Below are positions 16,270 through 24,072 of a stretch of 48,238 nt of DNA, piece by piece; the first letter of the stretch is position 1; every line of letters begins with the position of its first letter. The notes below the pieces were generated by a model. That model ran no database searches. It was given only the letters and a program-made list of their open reading frames with translations, and was not told the origin of the DNA. The DNA is taken from assembly GCA_013202335.1 (NCBI GenBank), contig JABMQR010000048.1, positions 1 to 48,238 on the forward strand. The letters are read 5' to 3'. A program made the position numbers and the translations under genes. This DNA comes from Bacteroidota bacterium (GTDB taxonomy: Bacteria; Spirochaetota; Spirochaetia; JABMQR01).

Positions 16270-17505
16270 GTGAAAAATGAAATAAATATAGCTCATGTAG
16301 TATGTTTAAACGGGGGAAGTTCCTCAATAAAAGTATCTGTGAAAAGTATCATTAATGGTGATGTTGGAATGGTTGCTGATTTTAATTGTCAGGGGCTTGG
16401 TACCGGTGAAGGCTATATAGATGCAAAGTTTGATGGGAAAAAGGAAAAGTGGGAAACTCCAATGGAAAATCATAAATCGGCACTTCATGCTCTTACAGAG
16501 ATTATTTCTGAACGTTTCCCCGCATTGAATATTGTCGCTGTTGGACATCGGGTGGTGCACGGCGGATCCACTTTTAATCAGACCACCTTAATAGATGGGC
16601 TGGATGGTGAAGTAGTTAAGTCTATTGAAAAATTCTCTTCCCTTGCACCGCTGCACAATCCTGCTAATTTACAAATTATTGAAGCTTCACTTAGTGATCC
16701 TATCTTTGGCAGTGTTCCAAATGCGGCAATTTTTGATACGCAATTTCATGCTGAGATGCCCGATTATGTTAAGTTTTATGCCGTTCCGAAGAATTGGATA
16801 GAGGAATATGGAATTCAACGCTACGGTTTTCATGGTGCCTCCTACACCTATATAGCACATCGTTTTGCCGAGCTGAACAACATAAGTGAAGAAGATACAA
16901 ATATTGTTATTGCTCATCTGGGTAATGGATGCTCAATGGCAAAGGTGGTTGGTGGGAAGGGATCAGACACTTCTATGGGGACTACTCCGCTGGAAGGCCT
17001 GGTTATGGGTACCCGAAGTGGTGATATTGATCCGGGAGCACTGGAATTGATGGCAAAAAATCTGAATACAGATATAAAGGGAATAGTTCAAATTCTCAAC
17101 AAGGAGTCCGGACTTTTTGGCCTGTACAATAAGGGTATAAAGGAGATGCATATCATCCGTCAAGCCGCTGTTAATGGTGATAAGGAAGCCGAGTTGGTAA
17201 TTGATGTCGCGGCATATCGAGCAGCAAAATATTTTTCCGGATATCTGGGAACGATGGATAACCCTAAAGGAATAGTGTTTACCGGTGGGGTCGGCGAGAA
17301 CGAAGGATATTTTCGTCGAAAAGTTTTTGCGTTTATGAAGATGTTCAACTGGGTTGCTGATGAGAGTACGGTAGACACCAGAAATGAAGAGGTTGTTGTT
17401 GCAGAGAGTCTGACGGTTCCGGGGCTAAAAGCCTGGGTTATTCCTACAGATGAAGAGAAAGTTTTTGCCCTTGAAGCTTTTCGGTTTGTTGAAACTGATA
17501 AATAA
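16270..17505 (+). CDS. ackA: Acetate kinase
   Basis: Converts acetyl phosphate and ADP to acetate and ATP, the main substrate-level ATP step in fermenters. The 411 residues carry the family signatures NGGSSSIK near the start, HRVVHGG, DTQFHAEMP, GFHGASYTYI, HLGNGCS, GTTPLEGLVMGTRSGDIDPG and FTGGVGEN. The start is GTG 16270, with AAGGAG about 11 nt upstream. No phosphotransacetylase gene adjoins it. The 214-nt upstream region (16056-16269) contains repeat copy 5 and AT-rich sequence; no promoter stands out. The next gene starts 16 nt downstream, so a short operon with a nucleoside phosphorylase and an MFS transporter is likely. Confidence 0.96.
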   Translation: MKNEINIAHVVCLNGGSSSIKVSVKSIINGDVGMVADFNCQGLGTGEGYIDAKFDGKKEKWETPMENHKSALHALTEIISERFPALNIVAVGHRVVHGGSTFNQTTLIDGLDGEVVKSIEKFSSLAPLHNPANLQIIEASLSDPIFGSVPNAAIFDTQFHAEMPDYVKFYAVPKNWIEEYGIQRYGFHGASYTYIAHRFAELNNISEEDTNIVIAHLGNGCSMAKVVGGKGSDTSMGTTPLEGLVMGTRSGDIDPGALELMAKNLNTDIKGIVQILNKESGLFGLYNKGIKEMHIIRQAAVNGDKEAELVIDVAAYRAAKYFSGYLGTMDNPKGIVFTGGVGENEGYFRRKVFAFMKMFNWVADESTVDTRNEEVVVAESLTVPGLKAWVIPTDEEKVFALEAFRFVETDK

Positions 17506-17521
17506 AATTGTGGAGTAATTA

Positions 17522-18259
17522 ATGAAACAGCCCCATATTCACTGCGAAAATCATGATGTGCATTCTTGTGTTATTTTACCCGGGGATCCGGAGCGGGTTG
17601 GGCGGATTGCCTCCTTTCTGACAGAGACACAGGAGATTGCCTATAACAGGGAATTTCGTACGATAAATGGCTGGTATGAAGGTATGCCGGTAACGGTAAC
17701 TTCTACAGGAATCGGCGGGGCTTCCATGGCAATTGCTTTGGAAGAGCTGATTCAGTGTGGCGGCCGGTATTTTATTCGGACGGGAAGTGCCGGTGCCTGC
17801 CAGAGCGGAATCTCAATTGGTGATTTAATTCTTTCCAGCGGATCTGTGCGGGAGGATGGTGCTTCCCGAATGTATGCTCCGGAAGGATACCCGGCGGTTG
17901 CTGATAGTGAAATGCTTCATACAGCGGCTGATTTTTGTCGGAAGAATAAATTCCCTTTTCATGTGGGAATTACCCGCAGTCATGACTCATTTTATATTGA
18001 TGACGAAGCTGATAGGATGGCTCTCTGGCAGAAGATGCAGGTGCTGGCCTCTGATATGGAGACGGCAGCTTTATATGTTATTGCGGCGCTTCGCGGAGTT
18101 AAGGCTTTATCTATTCTGAATAACGTTGTTCTGTATCAGGGGGATCTGAAAGAGGGAATAGGTGATTATGTGGATCAGGCGGGAGCTGCTGATACCGGCG
18201 AAAAGCGTGAGATTGAGATTGCGCTTAAAACTCTTAACGCTATAGTTCTCAATAACTAA
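17522..18259 (+). CDS. Nucleoside phosphorylase, uridine phosphorylase-like
   Basis: A 245-residue member of the PNP/UDP phosphorylase family, which splits nucleosides with phosphate to a base and ribose 1-phosphate. Seen are ILPGDPERVGRIA near the N-terminus, STGIGGASMAIALEELI, RTGSAGACQ and the C-terminal SDMETAALYVIAALRG, whose ME(T/S)A segment contacts the ribose. The length and the early GDPxR motif fit trimeric/hexameric uridine phosphorylases best. Purine or other specificity is not excluded. GGAG lies 5 nt before the ATG. An MFS transporter follows after 7 nt and may import the nucleoside. Confidence 0.88.
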   Translation: MKQPHIHCENHDVHSCVILPGDPERVGRIASFLTETQEIAYNREFRTINGWYEGMPVTVTSTGIGGASMAIALEELIQCGGRYFIRTGSAGACQSGISIGDLILSSGSVREDGASRMYAPEGYPAVADSEMLHTAADFCRKNKFPFHVGITRSHDSFYIDDEADRMALWQKMQVLASDMETAALYVIAALRGVKALSILNNVVLYQGDLKEGIGDYVDQAGAADTGEKREIEIALKTLNAIVLNN

Positions 18260-18266
18260 GCCAGTT

Positions 18267-19517
18267 ATGATACAGAGTAAATCCAGCAGTAGGTTCTATC
18301 AGTATGTCTCCTATGCTCTATTGGTTGCATGCTACTTTTTTACCTCTTTTTATCGGATCTCAGCTTCAGTTGTTATGCCTGCGGTATCTCAGGAAATCGG
18401 CATGTCTGGGGCTCTTACCGGGTTTATTTCAAGTCTCTACTTTTATGCATATGCAGCTGTTCAGCCCATTGGAGGGACTCTGAATGACCGTTTTGGTCCG
18501 GGAAAAATTGTAGCGACAGGTATTAGTATTTCTGCTGTTGGAGCACTGTGTTTTGCTTTTGGAAATCAACCTGCAGTATTTGCTGTCGGTAGATTTCTTA
18601 TGGGGCTGGGGTTAGGGCCGATGCTGTCCGGATCTCTGGTTTTTGTCAGCAATTCAGATATGAAGGCAAGATATGTTTTCTTTACCGGATTTGTACTGAC
18701 TTTTGGAAATGTTGGATCAATAATTTCTGTCTATCCTCTTGGTTATGCTATGGATCGATGGGGCAGGCAGTCAGTATTTATCGGCCTTGCCTGCATAAAT
18801 ATATTTCTGGCAGTTTCGCTTCTTTTCTCAATTCGGAGAAGCAATATTACATTTGGCAAACATACATTCCCCCCGATTTGGGCAGGGATAAGAAAATCGC
18901 TGAGGGATGTTTTTAGAAATTCCGGACTGAGAATGATGATAATTCCCTGGTGTTTTTCAATGGGATCAATTATGTCTCTGCAGGGATTGTGGGCTGTCTC
19001 CTGGTTTCAGGCTGTATATGAAATCTCCTTTTTAAAAGCACAGGGATATGCCTCAATTATTAGCATAGGTGTTATGATCGGGCATTTTTCCGGAGGATAT
19101 ATAGGAACTTCCGCTACCTATCGACGTATGATGATAATTGTATCTTCTAGTCTGTATGCCGGAATCTGGATTCTTTTCTGGGGAGGAATGGCATTGGCTT
19201 TCCCGATAGTTCTTACTGCCGGACTGGGATTTTTTATCGGTTTCGCAATTGGTGTTCTTTATGATCACCTTATTGCAGGGATAAACGATCTATCCGCTCA
19301 CGGAGAGGGGGGTAGTACCTTTGGTATGATGAACTTTTTTCCTTTTATCGGAGCAATAGTTTTTCAATGGATAACCGGTATTATTTTATCATATTTCCAG
19401 ACTGATACGGGGTTTTCGGCGCTTGGATTTCAAATTACTTTTCTTTTTGTTATGGTAACAGTGGTGATAGCTGGTTTGCTATTGTTGCGAATTCCGAAAT
19501 TTATAACTGAGCAATAA
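18267..19517 (+). CDS. Major facilitator superfamily transporter
   Basis: A 416-residue inner-membrane transporter with about 12 hydrophobic helices. The loop 2-3 motif GGTLNDRFGPGKIVATG is the MFS signature, and a weaker repeat (YAMDRWGRQSVFIG) follows the first half. It starts 7 nt after the nucleoside phosphorylase stop without a clear ribosome site, so translational coupling is likely. A nucleoside or related solute is a contextual guess only; family resemblance to organic-anion permeases is equally possible. Confidence 0.85.
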   Translation: MIQSKSSSRFYQYVSYALLVACYFFTSFYRISASVVMPAVSQEIGMSGALTGFISSLYFYAYAAVQPIGGTLNDRFGPGKIVATGISISAVGALCFAFGNQPAVFAVGRFLMGLGLGPMLSGSLVFVSNSDMKARYVFFTGFVLTFGNVGSIISVYPLGYAMDRWGRQSVFIGLACINIFLAVSLLFSIRRSNITFGKHTFPPIWAGIRKSLRDVFRNSGLRMMIIPWCFSMGSIMSLQGLWAVSWFQAVYEISFLKAQGYASIISIGVMIGHFSGGYIGTSATYRRMMIIVSSSLYAGIWILFWGGMALAFPIVLTAGLGFFIGFAIGVLYDHLIAGINDLSAHGEGGSTFGMMNFFPFIGAIVFQWITGIILSYFQTDTGFSALGFQITFLFVMVTVVIAGLLLLRIPKFITEQ

Positions 19518-19554
19518 TTTTCCAAAAAAAATAAATATAAAAAAACCAAAAAAG

Positions 19555-19610
19555 TTGACAATGCGTATTAAGCATGTTATTACTGTTATAACGGGTATAA
19601 CAGTAATAAC
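19555..19610 (+). promoter_or_regulatory. Promoter with overlapping perfect operator for the GntR operon
   Basis: TTGACA (19555-19560), a 17-nt spacer and TATTAC (19578-19583) form a sigma70-like promoter preceded by A-tracts (19521-19552) resembling an UP element. A perfect inverted repeat with 15-bp arms, GTTATTACTGTTATA (19576-19590) and its complement (19596-19610), covers the -10 and the expected transcription start. The inner core GTTATAnCnnGTATAAC has the look of a GntR/FCD-type operator. Position and symmetry suggest autorepression by the gene just downstream. Confidence 0.7.
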
Positions 19611-19629
19611 AAATTGAAATTTAATATTT

Positions 19630-20304
19630 TTGGAGCCTATCATTTTACATCAAAAAACAAGTTCAGATATAGCGTACACAGCAATTCTTCAGGCAATTTT
19701 GGAAAGTGAACTGCCGAAGGGAGAGTTCCTTTCACAACGAATGCTTGCTGATTTATCAGGAACATCAATTATTTCTGTCCGTGAGGCACTAAAACGTTTG
19801 GAGCACGAGCACTTGCTTGAATCAATTCCCAAATGGGGCTACAGAATTCCAGTTGAGACAAGGGAGCGAATAATTGCCTTGTATAGTATTAGAGAAGCCC
19901 TGGAAGTAATGGTTGCATATCTTCTTGCCAAATCAATTACGGAAGAAAATGCTAAACTTGTGTATGCACTGGCTGAAGAGTGTGACTTGATTCGTACAGA
20001 TGGTGAAAACAGTATAAAAGAGTTCTCCGGAAAACATAGAGATTTACATCTTTTTATGGCGGAATGTACCGGGAATTATTTGCTTAAAAAAGAACTTCAA
20101 CGACTTGGGTTACGCAGTCTTTTGTATCAAAGTGCAAAAAGTACATGGGCTAATGAGGTAGACAATTGGGAATTTTGGCACCGTTCATTAGTTGAAGCAA
20201 TTTTATCACACGATATAGTCAAGGCACAGGAAGCCATGCATAAACATATTCAACATGGATTACATCATGATCTCATTATGTTTGATCGGGGATTATTTCG
20301 ATGA
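19630..20304 (+). CDS. GntR-family regulator, FCD subfamily
   Basis: A 224-residue repressor-type regulator. A winged helix-turn-helix occupies about 10-75 (LADLSGTSIISVREALKRLEHEHLL) and an all-helical FCD ligand domain about 85-220. The FCD metal/ligand residues appear as HRDLHLFM, FWHRSLVEAI and HKHIQHG. FCD regulators usually sense carboxylates or sugar acids, which agrees with the tripartite carboxylate-type transporter in the operon. The start is uncertain. TTG 19630 has no ribosome site; GGAG at 19632-19635 is well spaced for the rare codon ATT 19642, and the helix-turn-helix is complete either way. It leads the operon that runs to 30456. Confidence 0.87.
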   Translation: MEPIILHQKTSSDIAYTAILQAILESELPKGEFLSQRMLADLSGTSIISVREALKRLEHEHLLESIPKWGYRIPVETRERIIALYSIREALEVMVAYLLAKSITEENAKLVYALAEECDLIRTDGENSIKEFSGKHRDLHLFMAECTGNYLLKKELQRLGLRSLLYQSAKSTWANEVDNWEFWHRSLVEAILSHDIVKAQEAMHKHIQHGLHHDLIMFDRGLFR

Positions 20305-20371
20305 ATACGTACCACTATCTAAAAAAAATATATAAAAATAATAAACATAGTTTTATGAAAAGGATATTGGC

Positions 20372-21541
20372 ATGACTGGCTATCAGCGAATAAAAGATAC
20401 ACTTGAGCATAAAGAACCTGATAGAGTTCCAATTGATCTTGGGGGTACCACGGTAAGTTCTGTGGCATCTCTTCTTTTAAAGAATATTCTGGAACATTAT
20501 AAAGAGATGGGCCAATTCCTCTCTCCGGATCAAATTCAGGGAATAGGAACTCCTCCTTCAAGACTCAAGCAGATTTTGGGAATAGATACAGTTCGAATAG
20601 GTCCTGATCGAATACCCTCTACCGGGAATGTAGAGTCTCAACCGATATCAGAAATGGAAATACCTGATACAGGTTTAGTGGTGGAAGACTCCTGGAAGAT
20701 TAGTTGGGAGCAGCGCAGAGGCGATTTGTACTTCCATCAAATGTCCTGGCCATTAAAAAACAGCACTCTTTGTGAAGCCTTGCAAAACTATAGTTTTCCT
20801 GTTCCGGATGCTGATTATATCACAACCAAAGTAAATAATGATTTAAAAAAAGTTGCTGATTATTTCCCGGTTTTTGACAGGGATTGTGCCGGGATGTTCG
20901 AGATGTCCCAACGATTACGGGGAATGGAAGAGCTTTTTATGGATTTATACCTTGATGAATTAGCGGTGGAAAAACTTGCTGAGGAGTTGCTGGTATATAA
21001 ATGTGCATACTGGGATATTATTCTTCCGCTGATTCCTGATAATCCGGAGAGTTCATTTGTGGTAACCGAGGCAGATGATTTTGGAACTGATGCTTCATTG
21101 CTGATATCTCCAGAATTAATCAGGAAAATTTATCTCCCAAGACTTAAACAGCTAATTAGTCATATTAAGACTATTAGGCCGCAGGCAAAAATCAGTTTTC
21201 ACAGCTGCGGGGCCGTACGGCAAATAATTCCAGATTTGATAGAGGCAGGTGTTGATATTCTCAATCCTGTACAATATACGGCTGCAGGCATGGAACTTTC
21301 CGGATTGAAAAAAGATTTTGGGAAGGATCTTATTTTCTGGGGCGGCTGCATTGATACATCAAAGATACTCCCTTATGGAACGCCGGATGATGTTTCAGAC
21401 GAGGTTAAACGAGTGTTGGATATTATGGCTCCCGGAGGCGGTTTTGTTGCTGCGGCTATCCATAATATACAGGCCGATGTTCCGAAAGATAATGTTATTA
21501 AATTATTTGAAACTATTCGTGATTATGGAATCTATAAGTGA
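20372..21541 (+). CDS. UroD-family methyltransferase, MtaA/CmuA-like
   Basis: A 389-residue TIM-barrel protein of the uroporphyrinogen decarboxylase superfamily. It carries the three-ligand zinc pattern of the methylcobamide:CoM methyltransferases MtaA and MtbA: His277 and Cys279 in FHSCGAV, and Cys326 in FWGGCID. True uroporphyrinogen decarboxylases lack these residues. Such proteins transfer methyl groups between a corrinoid protein and a thiol or folate-type acceptor. No corrinoid protein is encoded in this operon, so the partner is unknown; the nearest is the damaged mtaC at 4394. Role by context: removal of a methyl group from an imported substrate, or another zinc-dependent reaction not yet described. 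AAAAGG lies 10 nt before the ATG. Confidence 0.8.
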   Translation: MTGYQRIKDTLEHKEPDRVPIDLGGTTVSSVASLLLKNILEHYKEMGQFLSPDQIQGIGTPPSRLKQILGIDTVRIGPDRIPSTGNVESQPISEMEIPDTGLVVEDSWKISWEQRRGDLYFHQMSWPLKNSTLCEALQNYSFPVPDADYITTKVNNDLKKVADYFPVFDRDCAGMFEMSQRLRGMEELFMDLYLDELAVEKLAEELLVYKCAYWDIILPLIPDNPESSFVVTEADDFGTDASLLISPELIRKIYLPRLKQLISHIKTIRPQAKISFHSCGAVRQIIPDLIEAGVDILNPVQYTAAGMELSGLKKDFGKDLIFWGGCIDTSKILPYGTPDDVSDEVKRVLDIMAPGGGFVAAAIHNIQADVPKDNVIKLFETIRDYGIYK

Positions 21542-21560
21542 ATTTAAGGTAAGGATAGAA

Positions 21561-22373
21561 ATGAGACAGGCAGTATGCAATGAATTATTTGGAAAAATGG
21601 AGTTCTCGAAAGTTTGTCATATACTGTCAGAAAATGGATTTTCAGGCGTAGAAATTGCTCTCTTTACCCTAACTGAAGATCCCGGGAAAATATCATCAGC
21701 AGTTTTGCGGCAAACCAGAGAAGCAATGAGCAGTAATGGAATGGAATTTGCCGGATTCCATTGGCTTTTCGCTAAACCTGCGGGTCTGCATTTTACTTCA
21801 GAGAATCCTTCGGTAAGATCTGCTGCACAGGAACATTTAAAGAGACTTCTTTGGGCTGCAGGAGAACTTGGAGGTGGTAATCTAATATTTGGTTCACCAA
21901 AGCAGAGGGAGATAATCGGGCTGTCTTCCGTAGAAGGAATGAAGTATTTTATTGAGGGACTGGAAAATGCAGCTGATGATGCCCTTCAGGCTAATTCTAC
22001 GATCTGCTTAGAGGCACTTTCTCATCGGGATACCAATATTCTGAATACTCTTGAAGAAGTCTCTCAGGTAGTCCAGACAATTAATCATCCTGCTGTGCAG
22101 GGGATGTTCGATTTTCACAATTGTGCAGATGAAGTAGATCCATGGGAAATACTTATTAATAATTACAGTACACTAATAAAGCATGTTCACCTGAATAAAG
22201 AGGATGGTTCGCACCCTGGTGAAGTTGATGCTGATGAGTATAAAAATGCCTTTAATACATTAATTGATCTTCGCTATAAAGGATGGGTATCTCTTGAAAT
22301 ATTTTCTCTTCCGGAAAACCCGGAACAGGTTATTCGGGAGACCGCTGGTTTTTTAAAGAAGGTGCTTCATTAA
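21561..22373 (+). CDS. Sugar phosphate isomerase/epimerase-like TIM barrel (first of three)
   Basis: A 270-residue xylose isomerase-like (AP endonuclease family 2) protein. Metal-site segments are visible: TICLEALS (Glu), MFDFHN (Asp/His), HVHLNKEDGSHPGEVD (His and Glu) and GWVSLEIF (Glu). This fold covers epimerases, isomerases, inosose dehydratases and the recently described 3-keto-glycoside-cleaving enzymes. It begins 19 nt after the MtaA-like gene. ATG 21561 is preferred because AAGGTAAGGA precedes it; ATG 21525 would overlap the previous gene. The reaction cannot be fixed from sequence. Confidence 0.82.
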   Translation: MRQAVCNELFGKMEFSKVCHILSENGFSGVEIALFTLTEDPGKISSAVLRQTREAMSSNGMEFAGFHWLFAKPAGLHFTSENPSVRSAAQEHLKRLLWAAGELGGGNLIFGSPKQREIIGLSSVEGMKYFIEGLENAADDALQANSTICLEALSHRDTNILNTLEEVSQVVQTINHPAVQGMFDFHNCADEVDPWEILINNYSTLIKHVHLNKEDGSHPGEVDADEYKNAFNTLIDLRYKGWVSLEIFSLPENPEQVIRETAGFLKKVLH

Positions 22374-22423
22374 ATTTAGGCAACTATCCTGATCAGATTG
22401 TATTCTGGAAGGATTTTGTATAT

Positions 22424-22438
22424 CTCTGCGTTGCAGAG
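22424..22438 (+). other. Short hairpin before tctC
   Basis: CTCTGC (22424-22429) and GCAGAG (22433-22438) pair around GTT, just upstream of the strong ribosome site AGGAGG of tctC. It may protect the 5' end of the abundant binding-protein mRNA. No T-run follows. Confidence 0.4.
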
Positions 22439-22462
22439 GAAAATTTACTAGGAGGAATTTTT

Positions 22463-23479
22463 ATGAAGAAAATGTTTATTGCTGTATTAGTTCTATCGTT
22501 ACTGTCAGCAGGGATCCTTTTTTCTGCACCACAGCAGGAAGAGGCTGGAGATGGATGGAAACCCAGTAAAACTATCAGTTTAATCGTACCGTGGGGAGCA
22601 GGAGGAGCTTCCGACCAGACTGGCCGAATTCTTGCGAGTGGAATGGAAGATATTTTAGGTGCAAAAATAGCAGTTATTAATCAACCTGGAGCTTCAGGAT
22701 CGACTGGTCAGAAATCAGCATTTGATGCAGATCATGACGCATACACATGGTCAGCAAATGCAGATGCAAGTGTTGCAACATATCAAGTTCAGGATTTAAC
22801 ACCAACGATTTCTCATCGTGATTGGAATGGTTATTTTGCAATTTTTACACCTTGTGTTATTACGGTTAATGCAGATTCAGAAATTACCGATTGGGATAGT
22901 CTTATGAATGCATTCCAAACCCGAAAAGTAAATGTTGCAAGCGCAGGAATTGGAGCCGGCGGACATATTGCATCAGAAACTTTTGCTGCACAAATGGGTA
23001 TTACTTATAATCATGTACCTTACGGTGGTGGAAATCCTGCAGTAGTTGCTACAGTTTCCGGAGAAACAGAAGTTGTAATGCAGCTTTCAATGGAAGTTGC
23101 AGATATGCTGAGAGCAGGAAAATTACGGGCAATAGCAGTTTTGGACAGCAATCCTTTGAATATCACTGATGTTGAGGAAATTCCCGCTATAACAGACTTT
23201 GCCCCTGGATTCCCAAGTGTAGGATTCAATTTTGGACTTTTTATTCCGAAAGACATTCCTGCTGAAGCTGAAAAGGCTATCTCTGAAGCATTTACAGCAG
23301 CTTCTCAGACTGAAAAAGTAAGAGAATTTGCCAAACTTAAAGGCAGTGTAGCAGTATCAGTTAAAGGTGAAGAAGCAGATGCAATTATGGAGCAGGCAGC
23401 TTCCATGTTTGGCTGGTTGATGTATGAAGGCGGAGTAGCCAATATTAATCCAGAGACATTGGGTATTGATCGACCATAG
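22463..23479 (+). CDS. tctC: Tripartite tricarboxylate transporter, substrate-binding protein TctC
   Basis: Periplasmic solute receptor of 338 residues. An N-terminal signal peptide (MKKMFIAVLVLSLLSAGILFSA) has no lipobox Cys. The mature protein begins with the family's ISLIVPWGAGGASDQTGR, continues with INQPGASG, and has the central VPYGGGNPAVVATVSGE motif. Family members bind carboxylated ligands such as citrate, tartrate, aromatic acids and sugar acids in a pocket formed by two bridged water-mediated loops. Together with tctB and tctA below it forms a sodium- or proton-driven importer. The operon's GntR regulator and amino-sugar enzymes suggest an acidic amino-sugar derivative as ligand; this is inference. 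Confidence 0.93.
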   Translation: MKKMFIAVLVLSLLSAGILFSAPQQEEAGDGWKPSKTISLIVPWGAGGASDQTGRILASGMEDILGAKIAVINQPGASGSTGQKSAFDADHDAYTWSANADASVATYQVQDLTPTISHRDWNGYFAIFTPCVITVNADSEITDWDSLMNAFQTRKVNVASAGIGAGGHIASETFAAQMGITYNHVPYGGGNPAVVATVSGETEVVMQLSMEVADMLRAGKLRAIAVLDSNPLNITDVEEIPAITDFAPGFPSVGFNFGLFIPKDIPAEAEKAISEAFTAASQTEKVREFAKLKGSVAVSVKGEEADAIMEQAASMFGWLMYEGGVANINPETLGIDRP

Positions 23480-23503
23480 TATAATTTTGAAGAAGAACTA
23501 ATG

Positions 23504-23532
23504 AGTTTGGGGCTGGTAATCAGCCCCAAACT
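23504..23532 (+). terminator. Stable hairpin between tctC and tctB
   Basis: AGTTTGGGGCTG (23504-23515) and CAGCCCCAAACT (23521-23532) form a perfect 12-bp stem with a 5-nt loop. There is no T-run, so it is more likely a partial terminator or 3' stabiliser that keeps binding-protein mRNA in excess over the membrane components. Confidence 0.65.
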
Positions 23533-23553
23533 ACTTACTTGAAGGAAGAAGAA

Positions 23554-24036
23554 ATGAAAGGGCAACATAAAGAGACTGCAAAACCGGATTTTATTGCTGC
23601 AGTAGTTTTAATCATTCTGAGTCTTACCATACTGGGTATATCACTTGCTATGCCAAAATATGTAGAATGGGGATTATATGCTACCCCATCTTTAGCACCC
23701 ACGATATTCTCTATACTCTTGCTTTTCTGCAGTTTAATCCTGCTTATTCGGAGTATTGCTGCCAGAGGTTATGCAATACGTCTAACAAAGGCTCAATTTT
23801 TACTGTTTATCAAATCCAAAACCCTGCATCATTTTTTAGCGGCATTTGGATTCGTTATCCTCTATTATTTATTGATAGGGAGAATACATTTTGTTCTGGT
23901 TAGTACACTGTATCTTTTCTTAAATATTTTGTATTTCCGTGGTGTTAAATGGTGGAAAAATTTAATTATCTCAACAGTTACCGCTGTTGTGATCTGGTAC
24001 TGTTTTAATTATTTGTTTCTTATTCCATTGCCGTAG
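23554..24036 (+). CDS. tctB: Tripartite tricarboxylate transporter, small membrane subunit TctB
   Basis: A 160-residue membrane protein with four predicted helices, the usual layout and size of TctB. The start is taken at ATG 23554, with GAAGGAAGAAG upstream; a TTG at 23539 in frame would overlap that site. Sequence is poorly conserved in this subunit, so the call rests on topology and on its position between tctC and tctA. Confidence 0.88.
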   Translation: MKGQHKETAKPDFIAAVVLIILSLTILGISLAMPKYVEWGLYATPSLAPTIFSILLLFCSLILLIRSIAARGYAIRLTKAQFLLFIKSKTLHHFLAAFGFVILYYLLIGRIHFVLVSTLYLFLNILYFRGVKWWKNLIISTVTAVVIWYCFNYLFLIPLP

Positions 24037-24072
24037 GCAATAGAAATATCTGCTTTAATAAAGAGGTTAGTT

